50,749 nucleotides of DNA, from assembly GCA_947628715.1 (NCBI GenBank), contig CANRAW010000007.1:1-50749 (forward strand), given 5' to 3'. Below, in pieces: positions 9,651 to 19,406 of the stretch. The DNA comes from an uncultured Clostridia bacterium. Its GTDB lineage: Bacteria > Bacillota > Clostridia > TANB77 > CAG-508. A program made the translations under genes and the position numbers. Position 1 is the first letter of the stretch. Each line of letters begins with the position of its first letter. The notes under the pieces were generated by a model. That model ran no database searches and had not been told where the DNA came from. It worked only from the letters and a program-made list of their open reading frames with translations.

Positions 9651-11640
9651 ATGAACTTAGAAGGAAGATTGTTAGGAAATAGATATGAAATCTTAGGTAA
9701 AATAGGAATACGGAGGCATGGCAACTGTTTATAGAGCTAAGTGCCATGTTTTAAATAGATTTGTTGCTGTAAAAGTTTTAAAAGACGAATTTACAACAGA
9801 CGAAGAATTTATAAAAAGATTTAATACAGAAGCACAGGCTGTTGCAAGTTTAACTCATCCAAATATTGTATCAGTATATGATGTAGGACATGAAGGCGAC
9901 TTGTATTATATTGTAATGGAACTAATTCAGGGAAAAACTCTAAAAGAGATAATAGTATCTGATGGTGCATTAAGTTGGAAATGGAGTGTAAATGTTGCAA
10001 TACAAATAGCTTCTGCATTGGAAACGGCCCATAAAAATAACATAATACATAGAGACATAAAGCCACACAATATAATAATTACAGAAGATGGAATTGCAAA
10101 AGTTACAGATTTTGGTATTGCAAAGTCTGTATCAAACTCTACAATAACTGCGTTTGGAACAACATTAGGCTCAGTTCATTATTTCTCACCAGAGCACGCA
10201 AGAGGTGGCTTCACTGATGCAAAATCAGACCTATATTCATTAGGCGTTGTTTTGTATGAAATGCTAACAGGAAAAGTTCCTTTTGATGCAGATACACCTG
10301 TATCTGTTGCACTAAAACACATGCAGGAGACTCCAGTTGAGCCTATAGAAATAAACCCTAGTATACCTACAGCAGTAAATAAAATTGTCATGAAGGCAAT
10401 GAGAAAAGACCCAAATCTTAGGTATCAAACTGCAACAGAAATGCTTAAAGATTTAACACTTGCACTTAAAAATCCTGATGGAAATTTTGTTGTAGCTTCA
10501 CCTATTGAGGAAGATTTCCCAACTCAAGTTATTCCTACACTTGAGCAAAAGAAAATTGAGGATAAGATAAAGGAAAAAGATGTTGAAAATGCAAAAAAGA
10601 AGAAAAAACAAAACTTCTTTGAGAAACATAAGGCTTTTACAATTGGTTTAGTATTGATATTGCTATTTTGTATTAGCTTAGGAGCAACAATGCTAATATT
10701 TAATGCAAGTAAACCAAATGAAGTACCATTACCAAATTTAGTTAATATGAAAATCGAAGATGCAAAGGCTTCACTAGAAAAATTGAAATTAGAATATAAT
10801 ATAGAAGAAAGATATGACCCAGAGGTTGATGCAGGAATTGTAATTTCGCAAGAACCAGCATATCAAGAAAACTACAATATAAGAGACAATAGAAAAATAG
10901 ATTTAGTTGTTAGCTTAGGACAAAAACTTACAACTGTGCCAAAAGTTGTTGGAGAAGAAAAAGCTAAGGCTTTAGAGATGCTAGAAGAGAAAGAACTAGA
11001 AGTAGTTGTAAATGAAGTATTTGATAAGGAAGTTGAAAAAGGAATAGTTACAAAACAAGATGTGGATCCAGATTCAGAAGTTGCAGCTGGAAGTACAGTA
11101 ACTATTACTGTAAGTAAAGGAATAGAAGAAACTACAGTACCAAATGTAGTCGGAAAAACACAAGAAGAAGCAACAAAAATGATAACTGAAGCTGGTTTAA
11201 GCATAAGCACAGTTCTTACAGAAGAAGATAAAACAAAAGACGATGGAACTGTTTTGAAACAAAGTTTAGAAGCAGGCTCTCCAGTTGAAAAAGGTTCTAG
11301 TATGACAATTACTGTTAATAAAATACAACAGCTAATTTCAGGAACTGTTAAAGTTAATTTGAAATCACTTATAAAATATGAACAAAAATACAAAGAAGAA
11401 AAGGGAAATACAACAAATGAAGTAATAAGAGTTCCAATTGACCCAGAAACAGTAGAAGTAAGAATTACAGTTGATGGAGACGATATATATAAACAAAAAC
11501 ATAAAGAAAATGAAACAAATATAACTGCACAAATACCAGGTGCAGTAGGAACAGTTACTGTTAGAGTATATGTTGACGATGTTTTAAAAGATACAAAGAA
11601 TCTTAACTTAAACAGCACAACACAAGTTGTATTTGAATAG
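9651..11640 (+). CDS. prkC: PASTA-domain Ser/Thr protein kinase PrkC, with one +1 frameshift
   Basis: This is a membrane Ser/Thr kinase that senses muropeptides/lipid II through extracellular PASTA domains. The joined length is 662 residues, close to the ~650 of B. subtilis PrkC. The kinase domain spans residues about 12-270 and has the Gly-rich loop, VAVKVL, HRDIKPHN (around residue 132), DFGIAKS and YFSPEHARGG. One transmembrane helix lies near 325-347 (FTIGLVLILLFCISLG). Three PASTA domains follow, beginning PLPNLVNM, TVPKVVGE and TVPNVVGK. A beta-rich C-terminal tail follows these. The frame breaks at codon 21, CGG at 9711-9713, inside the ATP-binding loop. Skipping C gives GKIGIGGMATVY. 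The 0-frame stops seven codons after the CGG. ATG 9651 follows GAGGAG. Confidence 0.93.
9711..9714 (+). other. CGGA +1 shift site 4 (prkC codon 21)
   Basis: ATA-CGG-A; skipping C restores a Gly of the kinase nucleotide-binding loop (IGIGGMA). Confidence 0.87.
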
Positions 11641-11652
11641 AATACTAAACAA

Positions 11653-11690
11653 TAAAACTCCTTGAATATTAAATTTAAGGAGTTTTATAT
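11653..11690 (+). terminator. Terminator after prkC
   Basis: An 11-bp perfect stem, TAAAACTCCTT / AAGGAGTTTTA, with a 13-nt loop; the right arm ends in TTTTATATTT. Confidence 0.75.
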
Positions 11691-11710
11691 TTAAAGAATT
11701 GGTGGTTATT

Positions 11711-12373
11711 TTGAAAAATATATTAATTGTAGAAGACGATATTGCAATACATAATTTAATAAAAGAGTTATTGATAAAAGAAAATTATAATGTGTTAAGT
11801 AGTTATTCTGGAACAGAGGCACTTTTTATAATTGAAAAAGAAAATGTAGACTTAATATTATTGGATTTAATGCTTCCCGGGTTAAATGGCGAAGAGGTTG
11901 TAAAAAAAGTAAATGGAATACCAATTATAGTTATTAGTGCTAAAATTGCTTATGAGGATAAAGTAAATGTTTTATTACAGGGCGCAAATGATTATATTAC
12001 TAAGCCATTTTCTTCAGAAGAACTTTTGGCAAGGATTAAAGTACAATTAAGAATAAATGAAAAGGAAGGAAAAAATGGCAAGCTGAAATATAAAGAATTA
12101 GAACTAAATGAGGATAGCCATATTTTAAACATTGGAGAAAGCAAAGTGCATCTTACTAAAACAGAGTGTGCAATATTTAAGCAGTTATTACTTACACCTA
12201 AAAATGTAATAACAAAGACAAAATTGCTTGATTTAATAAGCGATTATACATTAGATTGTGATGAAAATTCTTTAAAAGTGCACATAAGCAATATAAGAAG
12301 AAAAATAAGAAAGGTAACAAATAAAGAATATATAGAATCAGTATGGGGGATAGGCTTTAAAATTTGTGAGTAA
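11711..12373 (+). CDS. OmpR-family response regulator (peptide-antibiotic sensing operon)
   Basis: Two-domain transcription regulator of about 220 residues. The receiver has the acidic pair VEDD, phospho-acceptor Asp in LILLDLMLPG, and the conserved Lys in ITKPFSSEE. The C-terminal winged helix ends with the recognition region SLKVHISNIRRKIRK. I chose the TTG at 11711 because GGTGG sits six bases upstream; GTG 11702 and TTG 11699 are in frame and possible. It is followed by an ABC transporter and histidine kinase, which suggests it controls that exporter. A direct repeat between this gene and the ABC gene is a candidate binding site. Confidence 0.87.
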   Translation: MKNILIVEDDIAIHNLIKELLIKENYNVLSSYSGTEALFIIEKENVDLILLDLMLPGLNGEEVVKKVNGIPIIVISAKIAYEDKVNVLLQGANDYITKPFSSEELLARIKVQLRINEKEGKNGKLKYKELELNEDSHILNIGESKVHLTKTECAIFKQLLLTPKNVITKTKLLDLISDYTLDCDENSLKVHISNIRRKIRKVTNKEYIESVWGIGFKICE

Positions 12374-12395
12374 AATATTTACTAACTATTTATCT

Positions 12396-12416
12396 TTTCT
12401 TAACCGATTTCTTAAC
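12396..12416 (+). promoter_or_regulatory. Direct repeat TTTCTTAAC, candidate response-regulator box
   Basis: TTTCTTAAC occurs at 12396-12404 and again at 12408-12416 (12-bp period). It lies just upstream of an AT-rich -10-like stretch (TATAGTAGAATAAT) and the ABC operon start at 12459. Tandem half-sites about one helical turn apart are typical of OmpR-family regulators. Confidence 0.6.
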
Positions 12417-12458
12417 TTTTTTATAGTAGAATAATACATAAAGGAGGAAAAAGTAAGT

Positions 12459-13375
12459 ATGGAGTATATTTTACAAACTAATAATCTTGAGAAAAGATAT
12501 AAGAATTTTAAAGCATTAGATAACCTAAATATAAATGTTGAAAAAGGTGCAATATACGGACTTATTGGCAAAAATGGAGCAGGAAAAACAACTTTGATTA
12601 GGGTTATATGTGGTCTTCAAAGACCAACAAAACGGAACATATTCGATTTACGATATTGAAAATACCAATAAAAAAATTATTAATGCAAGAAAAAGAATAG
12701 GAGCTATTATTGAGACGCCATCTATTTATTTAAGTATGACAGCAAGAGAAAATTTAATGCAACAATATAAAATCGTCGGACTCCCAAGTTATGAAGGATT
12801 AGACGAATTATTAGAATTTGTTAATCTTAAAAAAACGGGGAAGAAAAAAGTAAAACAATTTTCACTTCGGCATGAGACAGAGATTAGGCATAGCTGTTGC
12901 ATTAGTAGGTGAGCCAGATTTTTTAATTTTAGATGAGCCTATTAATGGATTAGACCCAGAAGGAATAATTGAAATTAGAGAACTTATTTTAAAGTTAAAT
13001 AAGGAAAAAGGCATAACGGTACTTATTTCAAGTCATTATTTGGATGAACTTGCCAAAATTGCAACAGATTATGGATTTATGAATAGTGGAAAAATTATTA
13101 AAGAAATAAAAAGTAAGGAGTTAGAAAAAAACTGTAAAAAAAGAATAGAAATAACTGTAAGTAATGAAAAAGAGTGTGTGAAATTTTTAGAAGAAAATAA
13201 TATGCAGTATGAGGTCATATCAGATAAAAAGATATATATATATGAGAAAATAAACATTTCAAAATTGGCGCTTGAACTTTCAAAACGAGATTGTATAATA
13301 AATGAATTTCATGAGATAGAAGAATCACTTGAAAGTTATTATATGAACTTAATTGGAGGTGGAGAAAATGTATAA
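12459..13375 (+). CDS. ABC transporter ATPase, BcrA/lantibiotic-immunity type, with two +1 frameshifts
   Basis: This is the ATP-binding subunit of an ABC-2-type exporter, 304 residues after joining, as usual for BcrA-like proteins. Walker A is GKNGAGKTT (around residue 37). The signature is FSLGMRQRLGIA and Walker B is FLILDEPINGLDPEG. A switch His follows in SSHYLDE. Two CGG breaks occur: codon 59 at 12633 (skipping C gives RPTKGTYSIYDIEN) and residue 137 at 12868 (skipping C gives the invariant signature Gly). ATG 12459 follows AAGGAGG. The gene overlaps the permease start by 8 bases. Presumed substrate is a cationic antimicrobial peptide, inferred from the adjacent two-component system. 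Confidence 0.92.
12633..12636 (+). other. CGGA +1 shift site 5 (ABC ATPase codon 59)
   Basis: AAA-CGG-A; skipping C gives P-T-K-G-T, the P-x-x-G turn after Walker A. Confidence 0.85.
12868..12871 (+). other. CGGC +1 shift site 6 (ABC ATPase residue 137)
   Basis: CTT-CGG-C; skipping C gives F-S-L-G-M-R-Q-R, the ABC signature. Confidence 0.87.
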
Positions 13376-14192
13376 TTTATTAGTAGCAAATTTTTCAAGA
13401 TTAAAGAAAAATATATTTTTTTGGGGTATGATTGTTATTAGTATCATAATTGGACTTTTATTAATCTTGAATAACACAACATGGGTTACGCCAGGGGTAG
13501 ACACTTTACTTACTAGCAATATCATATATGTTGGCTTTTTTATATCAATATTTGTTAGCTTTTTCGTTGGGATAGAATATGCAGATGGAACAATTAGAAA
13601 TAAGATAATAGCAGGTCATAAGAGAAGTCAAATCTATTTATCTAATTTAATAGTTAGTATAGTTGGTGCAATTATTATTGAACTAGCCTATTTATTTACG
13701 ATATTATCTGTAGGAAGTATTGCTTTAAAACCACCAACGTTAGATTTTTCTACACTTATAATGGTTTTTGTTGATATATTTATGTTTATTATAGCTTATT
13801 CTGCCATTTTTAACTTTGTCACACTTGTTTGTTCTGATATAACAGTTTCAACAGTGATAAATATTATACTTATTATAGTAATGTTTGTAATTATTTTAAT
13901 AATTGAAACACCTGCAGATGCTGAAAAAACAACTACAATATATAATGATGGAGAAGAAATAGAAGTATTAAATCCTAACTATCCAGGAGATAACATAAAA
14001 AATATTTGCAGAACAATTTTATATAGTTTGCCACTTGGACAATCCATGGAAATACAAAGCGCTATATCTGAGCTTTCATTAAAAGGTGAAAGCAATGTAA
14101 ATATAAACGTTATGTATTTGTATTCATTAGTTGTAATAGTTACAGTAAGTTTAATTGGAATATATATTTTTGAGAGAAAAGATTTAAAATAG
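13368..14192 (+). CDS. ABC-2-type permease, BcrB/immunity type
   Basis: This 274-residue membrane subunit pairs with the preceding ATPase. About six hydrophobic segments are visible, starting with NIFFWGMIVISIIIGLLLI and ending with LYSLVVIVTVSLIGIYIF. A soluble loop at about residues 185-225 (TPADAEKTTTIYNDGEEIEV) lies before the last segments. ATG 13368 is chosen because it has GGAGGTGGAG directly upstream; it overlaps the end of the ATPase gene, so translation is likely coupled. No frame break was found. Export of or resistance to peptide antibiotics is inferred from context. Confidence 0.82.
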   Translation: MYNLLVANFSRLKKNIFFWGMIVISIIIGLLLILNNTTWVTPGVDTLLTSNIIYVGFFISIFVSFFVGIEYADGTIRNKIIAGHKRSQIYLSNLIVSIVGAIIIELAYLFTILSVGSIALKPPTLDFSTLIMVFVDIFMFIIAYSAIFNFVTLVCSDITVSTVINIILIIVMFVIILIIETPADAEKTTTIYNDGEEIEVLNPNYPGDNIKNICRTILYSLPLGQSMEIQSAISELSLKGESNVNINVMYLYSLVVIVTVSLIGIYIFERKDLK

Positions 14193-14207
14193 GAGGAAAA
14201 ATTTACT

Positions 14208-15095
14208 TTGAGTATTTGGTTTTATGTAATTTTTAGTATTTTAATTATTATTATTTTACTTTTGATTTTAAAGATAATTACTATGAAAAAATCAATAGGT
14301 GAAATATATACAGAATTATTGGACATATTAAAATCAGATACAAACAAAATAATTACAACAACCTCTTTAGATAAAAATATAAGGAACTTAGCAAATGAAT
14401 TAAATAAAGAAATTAAAGAATTAAGAAAGCAAAGATTGCAGTACCAAAATGGCAATCAGGAATTAAAAAAATCAATAACGAATATTTCACATGACATGAG
14501 AACGCCTCTTACTGCAATAAGTGGTTATATAGATTTACTTAAAAGCTGTAAAGAAGAGGAAAAAGAACGTGAATATTTGCAAATTATTGAACGAAAAACA
14601 GATGATTTAATAAGTTTAACACAACAGTTATTTGATTTTTCAAAAACTATGGACATGGCTGAAAAGGTAAAAAAGGAAAAATGCTTGATAAATCAAATAT
14701 TAGAAGAAACGCTGGCAAACTTTTATAGCGTATTTAAGGAAAATGATATAACACCTCAAATAGATATAACAGACGAAAAGATATATAGAATTTTAGACAA
14801 AAATGCAATTGTTAGAGTATTTGAGAATATTATTTCAAATGTAATAAAGTATGGCAATGGAGATTTTAAAGTAATACTTGAAAAAAATGGCAAAATAACT
14901 TTTTCTAATAAGGCAACTTCTTTAGATGCAACAACTGTAAAAAAGATTTTTGATAGATACTATACTGTTGAAAATGCAAAAAAATCAACAGGCTTAGGAC
15001 TTTCAATTGCAAAACAGTTAGTCGAATTAAATAATGGAGAAATATCGGCAAGATATATAAAAGGATATTTGCATATTGAAATTATGCTTAGATAA
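14208..15095 (+). CDS. Sensor histidine kinase of the 11.7-kb operon
   Basis: This 295-residue kinase has a single N-terminal hydrophobic stretch (YVIFSILIIIILLLILKII) and no room for an extracellular sensor, so stimulus detection may occur in the membrane or via the ABC partner. The phospho-accepting His is in NISHDMRTPLTAISGY (around residue 96). The N box is ENIISNVIKYG and the C-terminal Gly box is STGLGLSIAKQL; an F box is seen as IFDRYYT. The TTG start at 14208 follows an excellent AGGAGG. It probably phosphorylates the response regulator at 11711. Confidence 0.88.
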   Translation: MSIWFYVIFSILIIIILLLILKIITMKKSIGEIYTELLDILKSDTNKIITTTSLDKNIRNLANELNKEIKELRKQRLQYQNGNQELKKSITNISHDMRTPLTAISGYIDLLKSCKEEEKEREYLQIIERKTDDLISLTQQLFDFSKTMDMAEKVKKEKCLINQILEETLANFYSVFKENDITPQIDITDEKIYRILDKNAIVRVFENIISNVIKYGNGDFKVILEKNGKITFSNKATSLDATTVKKIFDRYYTVENAKKSTGLGLSIAKQLVELNNGEISARYIKGYLHIEIMLR

Positions 15096-15140
15096 GTGTA
15101 TTATATAAGATGTAGTAGTTGCAAAAAAAGGAGAAAAATT

Positions 15141-15605
15141 ATGAATAAAAAAGTAATTATAGCCATTGGCATTGTACTTATATTTGCTATTATTGGTTTG
15201 TTTGCTTGGATGAAATGGGGCAAATCTAATTCTAATGTAGAAGTATCAGATGTAAATACTAATAAATTACAAGAAAATATATCAATAGAAGTGATAGAAG
15301 ATAGCATAACAAGAGAATCAGTAGAAATTGTAATTACAGATAATATTAGAGAACATAGTGGTTGGGATGAAATATTTAACGTTCAAGAAAGAGTTAATGG
15401 AGAGTGGCAAGATGTAAAATGTATACAAAATGGGTGGACTCTAAGAGGAGCATATACAGGTGATGATAATAAACTAAATCAGAAATTAAATATAGAAGAA
15501 CATTATGGAAAACTACTAGATGGAGTATATAGAATAGGAAAAAGAACGTATGATAGTGATATTGGCTACGTTTATATCTATTCAAATGAATTTGAAATTA
15601 AATAG
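15141..15605 (+). CDS. Membrane-anchored protein with bacterial Ig-like domain
   Basis: This is a 154-residue protein. An N-terminal transmembrane segment (IIAIGIVLIFAIIGLFAW, residues about 5-22) is followed by an extracytoplasmic beta-rich domain. Conserved-looking features are SGWDEIFNVQERVNGEWQDV and LLDGVYRIGKR, which match my recollection of a bacterial Ig-like domain often seen beside antibiotic-resistance ABC operons. ATG 15141 follows AAAGGAG; an earlier in-frame start near 15096 lacks a ribosome site. It is the last gene of the 11.7-kb operon and may bind peptide outside the membrane (inference). Confidence 0.72.
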   Translation: MNKKVIIAIGIVLIFAIIGLFAWMKWGKSNSNVEVSDVNTNKLQENISIEVIEDSITRESVEIVITDNIREHSGWDEIFNVQERVNGEWQDVKCIQNGWTLRGAYTGDDNKLNQKLNIEEHYGKLLDGVYRIGKRTYDSDIGYVYIYSNEFEIK

Positions 15606-15613
15606 ATTGTAAT

Positions 15614-15650
15614 AAAGCTAATGAAGTTTAATATACTCATTAGCTTTTTG
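15614..15650 (+). terminator. Terminator of the 11.7-15.6-kb operon
   Basis: An 11-bp perfect stem, AAAGCTAATGA / TCATTAGCTTT with a 12-nt loop, followed by TT. Confidence 0.75.
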
Positions 15651-15680
15651 CAATATAATAATGATAAATTTGTATACGTT

Positions 15681-16385
15681 TTATGCTATTTTATTAAGAA
15701 TTACATTAATGACAAATTTTGGATTAGGCTGAAAATTTCCAAAATATTTATGCTTTACATCTTTAGGACAGTAATATCTCATATTTTCAGTTGCTCTTGT
15801 AATATTACATTTTATATTATGTACAGATTTTTGAAAAGCAATTGATAATATAGGGTATATTTCTTTCTTTAAATTTCCATCAAAAGAGTCTTGATGTAAG
15901 TATATTTCATAAATTGCTTCTGCCAAATATTGAGTTCCTTTATGGTTAATATTATATCCCATACATTTTAATTCATTAATAATTTGACGTTTTTTAAAAT
16001 CATTAGATTTTTTATCTAAAAGTTCATAAATACTTCTTATAATTTTATCATATTGACCAGGTCCTTTCATTACAAAGGAGTACATCATAGGATTTCCAAT
16101 GACTTTATGTAGATATTCAGGCTCTCCTGTAACAATAATAATAGAGTTTTCATATTCCTTTTTCTTCTGATCAGATAGCATTGATAAAATGTCAACACCA
16201 CTATAAATAGGCATTTTTAAGTCTAATAACACTATATCTATTGTTTGATTTTGCATTATTTCTAAAGTTTCTTTACCATCTGTAGCAATTTTTATAACTC
16301 GTAAATTATCCATTTTACCGACAATATCATTAACTAATAATTTAGCAAATGCAATATTGTCATCGGCGATTAAAATTGTATACAT
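15681..16385 (-). CDS. Spo0A-like response regulator (copy 1)
   Basis: This 234-residue protein has an N-terminal receiver and a C-terminal domain resembling the DNA-binding sigma factor-like domain of Spo0A. The receiver has ADDN, phospho-Asp in IVLLDLKMPIYSG and a Lys in FVMKGPGQ. The C-terminal part has ELKCMGYNINHKGTQYLAE and CNITRATENM, the helical pattern typical of Spo0A. It is shorter than true Spo0A (~265) and sits beside a transporter, so it is probably a paralogue with local targets, not the sporulation master regulator. ATG at 16385 follows AGAGGAGAT (complement strand). It is divergent from the permease at 16588. A second, more degenerate copy lies at 38006. Confidence 0.82.
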   Translation of the reverse strand: MYTILIADDNIAFAKLLVNDIVGKMDNLRVIKIATDGKETLEIMQNQTIDIVLLDLKMPIYSGVDILSMLSDQKKKEYENSIIIVTGEPEYLHKVIGNPMMYSFVMKGPGQYDKIIRSIYELLDKKSNDFKKRQIINELKCMGYNINHKGTQYLAEAIYEIYLHQDSFDGNLKKEIYPILSIAFQKSVHNIKCNITRATENMRYYCPKDVKHKYFGNFQPNPKFVINVILNKIA

Positions 16386-16509
16386 TATAGTATCTCCTCT
16401 CATATAAGTATTTAAATAATACAAAATCTTTTTTATTATAACATGAATTTATACAAAAATGACAAAAAAATAAAAAAGATACATTTTAATAATATTTTAA
16501 TATAAACTT

Positions 16510-16582
16510 CATTAAAATTTCTTGACATGAATTTATAAATAATATATGCTTAATGTGTAAAATTTAATAAAAATAGGAGATA
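16510..16582 (+). promoter_or_regulatory. Promoter/leader copy A, nearly identical to 20457-20527
   Basis: TTGACA at 16522-16527 begins a ~45-bp block (through AATATATGCTTAATGTGT and AAAATTTAATA) that recurs almost exactly at 20469. -10-like bases lie within ATATATGCT. GGAGATAAATG ribosome sites follow both copies. Confidence 0.65.
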
Positions 16583-16587
16583 AATGT

Positions 16588-19301
16588 ATGGCAATTACAA
16601 CTAAATTAGCAATGAAGTATTTAATAAAAAATAAGAGAAGAAGCCTTATAACACTTATTGCAATAATTATAACGACAATACTTGTAACAACTGTACTAGC
16701 AGTTTTAGCAAGTTATCAAAAATATATGGTAAATGTTGAAAGAAGTGATAAAAACTGGGAAGCGGAATTTACTTACATACCATATTCTAAAGTAAAGGAA
16801 ATTGCAAAGGATGAAAATATAAAAGAAGTATCAATTTACTATGATTTTGGTGAATCTGAAAATATATCAGAAGTAGCGATTTTACCTGTAATGATTCACT
16901 TAAGGGCATATAGTGAAAACGCATTAAAAAATGCAAATTTAAAATTACTAGAAGGAAGATTACCTCAAAATTCAAATGAAGTAATAGTATCTAATTATGC
17001 CATACAAGAAATACCAGATATAGGTACGGAAGAGGAACACATATTCAATGGCATAACTAAAAAGTATACAATTGTAGGAATCGTAGATGGAGAGATAGAA
17101 GAGGATAATCGCTCAATTGGCAATGGAAAAAATCTAACAAATGGTGCAATTACATATTTAGATGATGAATTACTTAATGAAGAAACAATAGTTAATGTTA
17201 GGGTTTTAGCATATAATGTTAAAAAAATCTACTCAACGACACAGTTATTGGTAGATAAGTTAAATTTAAAGGAAATTCCAAATATAAATAAAACACAAGC
17301 AGAGCAAAGTGAGTTAATATCTGAAATGATTAATTCAATCAATGAACAATTGGCAACAGAATTAAAAACTAATAGTGAAGATACTAATAATGAAAAAGTT
17401 GTGTATAATACGAATTTATTAAATTGTGAACTTGTTACTGAAGCGGATAGTTCATTTAGAACGGCATTATTTGTAATTGGTGGTTCTTTTATATTCATAA
17501 TTGCCATTGCATCAATAACTGTAATTTATACAACGTTCAAAATAACTTATCAAGAAAGAATAAAAGAATTTGGTGTTTTTTCTTCAATTGGTATGGATAA
17601 AAAACAAAGAAGCAATATGCTTTTAAAAGAAGGTCTGATAATAGGAACAATTGGTATAATAATTGGTCTTATTCTAGGCATTATTTCTTCATATTTTATA
17701 GTTAAACTACTACAAATCTTAGTAAATAATATTGTTAATAGCTCAACATTTTTTGAAATTGGTAGTTATACACTTCGTATGAAAACAAACGAAAATGCAA
17801 AAATGTTTTTATCAATTCCAAATGGTATTGTTGTTTTAATAGTATTTATTATATATATAATTACATTAATATCGGCAATGTTACCTATGAGAAAAATAAA
17901 CAAAATTAGTCCAATAGAAGCAATAAGAAATATTACAAAATTTAAAATAAAAAGCAAAGATGTAAAAAGTCCGAATGCAATTTTAAAATGTTTGGGGCAA
18001 GAAGGAGAATTAGCATATAAAAATATAAGGAGAGAAAAAACAAAATATAGAAGTATTGTAATTTCATTGACGGTAAGTATTATAATATTTTTAGTTAGTG
18101 GAAATTTTACTAAAAACTTATTTGCTGATGGAGATAATAAAATAAAGGAGAATAGGTATGAATATACTATAGATTGCAGTTTTAATGAAAAAGATGAAAT
18201 TATAAATTTTTTAAACAAAGATAATTTGATAAAAGATTATTATATATATAGTGATGAAATTAGATTAGGAAATATAATTATCCCAGAAAACAAAATATCA
18301 GATGCAATGAAAGAAATTTTAAAGGGTGATTCAAGAAATGCAACGCTTAATTCAAAAATTTTAGAAGATGGAAGCCTAGAAATGGTTGCTAATACATTTA
18401 TAGTTATGGGAGATGCATATAATGAAATATTAAAGAGGGTAGGAATATCTGAATTAAAGGAAGACGAAATTATTATAACAAATACAACAGTTAAAGAAAA
18501 TTCAAAATATGGAGATGTTATAGATTATACAAAATTTAAAGTACGGAGATACAGTTACATTTCTAGCTTCAGATAATCAGGAGCGTACATTAAAAATAGT
18601 AGGCGTTGTAGATAATTTTGAGCCATATTTTAAGGATGAATCTATTATAAAAGTATTATTAAGTATAGATAAATTAGAAACATATAAGAAAGAGCTAGAA
18701 GGAACAGGATTAGAGTTTTTAGCAGATAGTTTTAAAATTTGTATAGATACAGATAAAGCAAATTTATTAGATGGAAAAATGAAGGAATTAAATATTATAA
18801 GAACACAAGAAGGTAAAATAGAATTGCGTACGGCAAATATATATGAATTTACAAATACTGATAAAGTAGAAGAATTAAGTAGAAGAGCAATGGTAAAAAT
18901 TCCATTATATACGGTTGTACGGTTTACTTGCATTACTTAGTATCGTAAATATATTTAATACTGTATATTCAAGTGTATTATTAAAAAAACGTGAATTTGC
19001 AGTTTTAAAATCAATTGGTATGAGTAATCACCAGATAAATAAAATGTTATTTTTAGAAGGAATATTCTATGGTTTAGATTCACTAATATTTGGAATATTA
19101 ATTAGTATGATTCTGATATATATTATATATTTATTTATGGTGGATATTGAATTTTATAAACTCTCAATGCCTTATGTAAATATAATAATCAGTATTGTAG
19201 CAGTATATATTATAATATTTTATTCTATTATATCTGCTAAGAAGAAGCTAGATAAGGAAAATAATAGCATTGTTGAAGTGATAAGAAATGAAAATATATA
19301 A
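16588..19301 (+). CDS. Large BceB/FtsX-type ABC permease 1, with two +1 frameshifts
   Basis: The joined product is a 903-residue permease of the MacB/BceB family. An N-terminal helix (residues about 20-42) precedes a large extracellular domain. A first FtsX-like helix group follows (FIFIIAIASITVIYTTF, then FGVFSSIGMDKKQR). A second half ends in a C-terminal FtsX domain with VLKSIGMSNHQINKMLFLEG. Two CGG breaks occur: residue 653 at 18544 (skipping C gives TKFKVGDTVTF) and residue 778 at 18920 (skipping C gives TVVGLLALLSIVNIFNT). The middle piece (18545-18919) has no start codon of its own in a useful position, so both shifts are needed. No ATPase is adjacent; the nearest is at 20533 under a near-identical promoter. 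Substrate unknown. Confidence 0.9.
18544..18547 (+). other. CGGA +1 shift site 7 (permease 1 residue 653)
   Basis: GTA-CGG-A; skipping C gives F-K-V-G-D-T. The same V/A-G-D position is used at 23228 and 41579. Confidence 0.86.
18920..18923 (+). other. CGGT +1 shift site 8 (permease 1 residue 778)
   Basis: GTA-CGG-T; skipping C gives V-V-G-L-L-A, the first residues of the C-terminal FtsX helix. Confidence 0.85.
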
Positions 19302-19307
19302 AAACAA

Positions 19308-19330
19308 AGGCAGCCTGATTAAGACTGCCT
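19308..19330 (+). terminator. Possible hairpin after permease 1
   Basis: AGGCAG (19308-19313) pairs with CTGCCT (19325-19330) shortly after the stop codon. No T-tract follows, so termination is uncertain. Confidence 0.4.
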
Positions 19331-19406
19331 CTGCAAGGTGAAAGAGAGTGGAACTAATCATGAAAAATTGGTGAAATTTTACATTAATTAACGTGCGATT
19401 TAACTG

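Noticed and set aside
10872-11618. 248-codon minus-strand ORF opposite prkC
   Set aside because: It lies opposite the PASTA domains, has Ser/Val-rich nonsense composition and no supporting signals.
15681-16385. Calling this gene the sporulation master regulator Spo0A
   Set aside because: It is short, sits beside transporter genes and has a paralogue in the same window.
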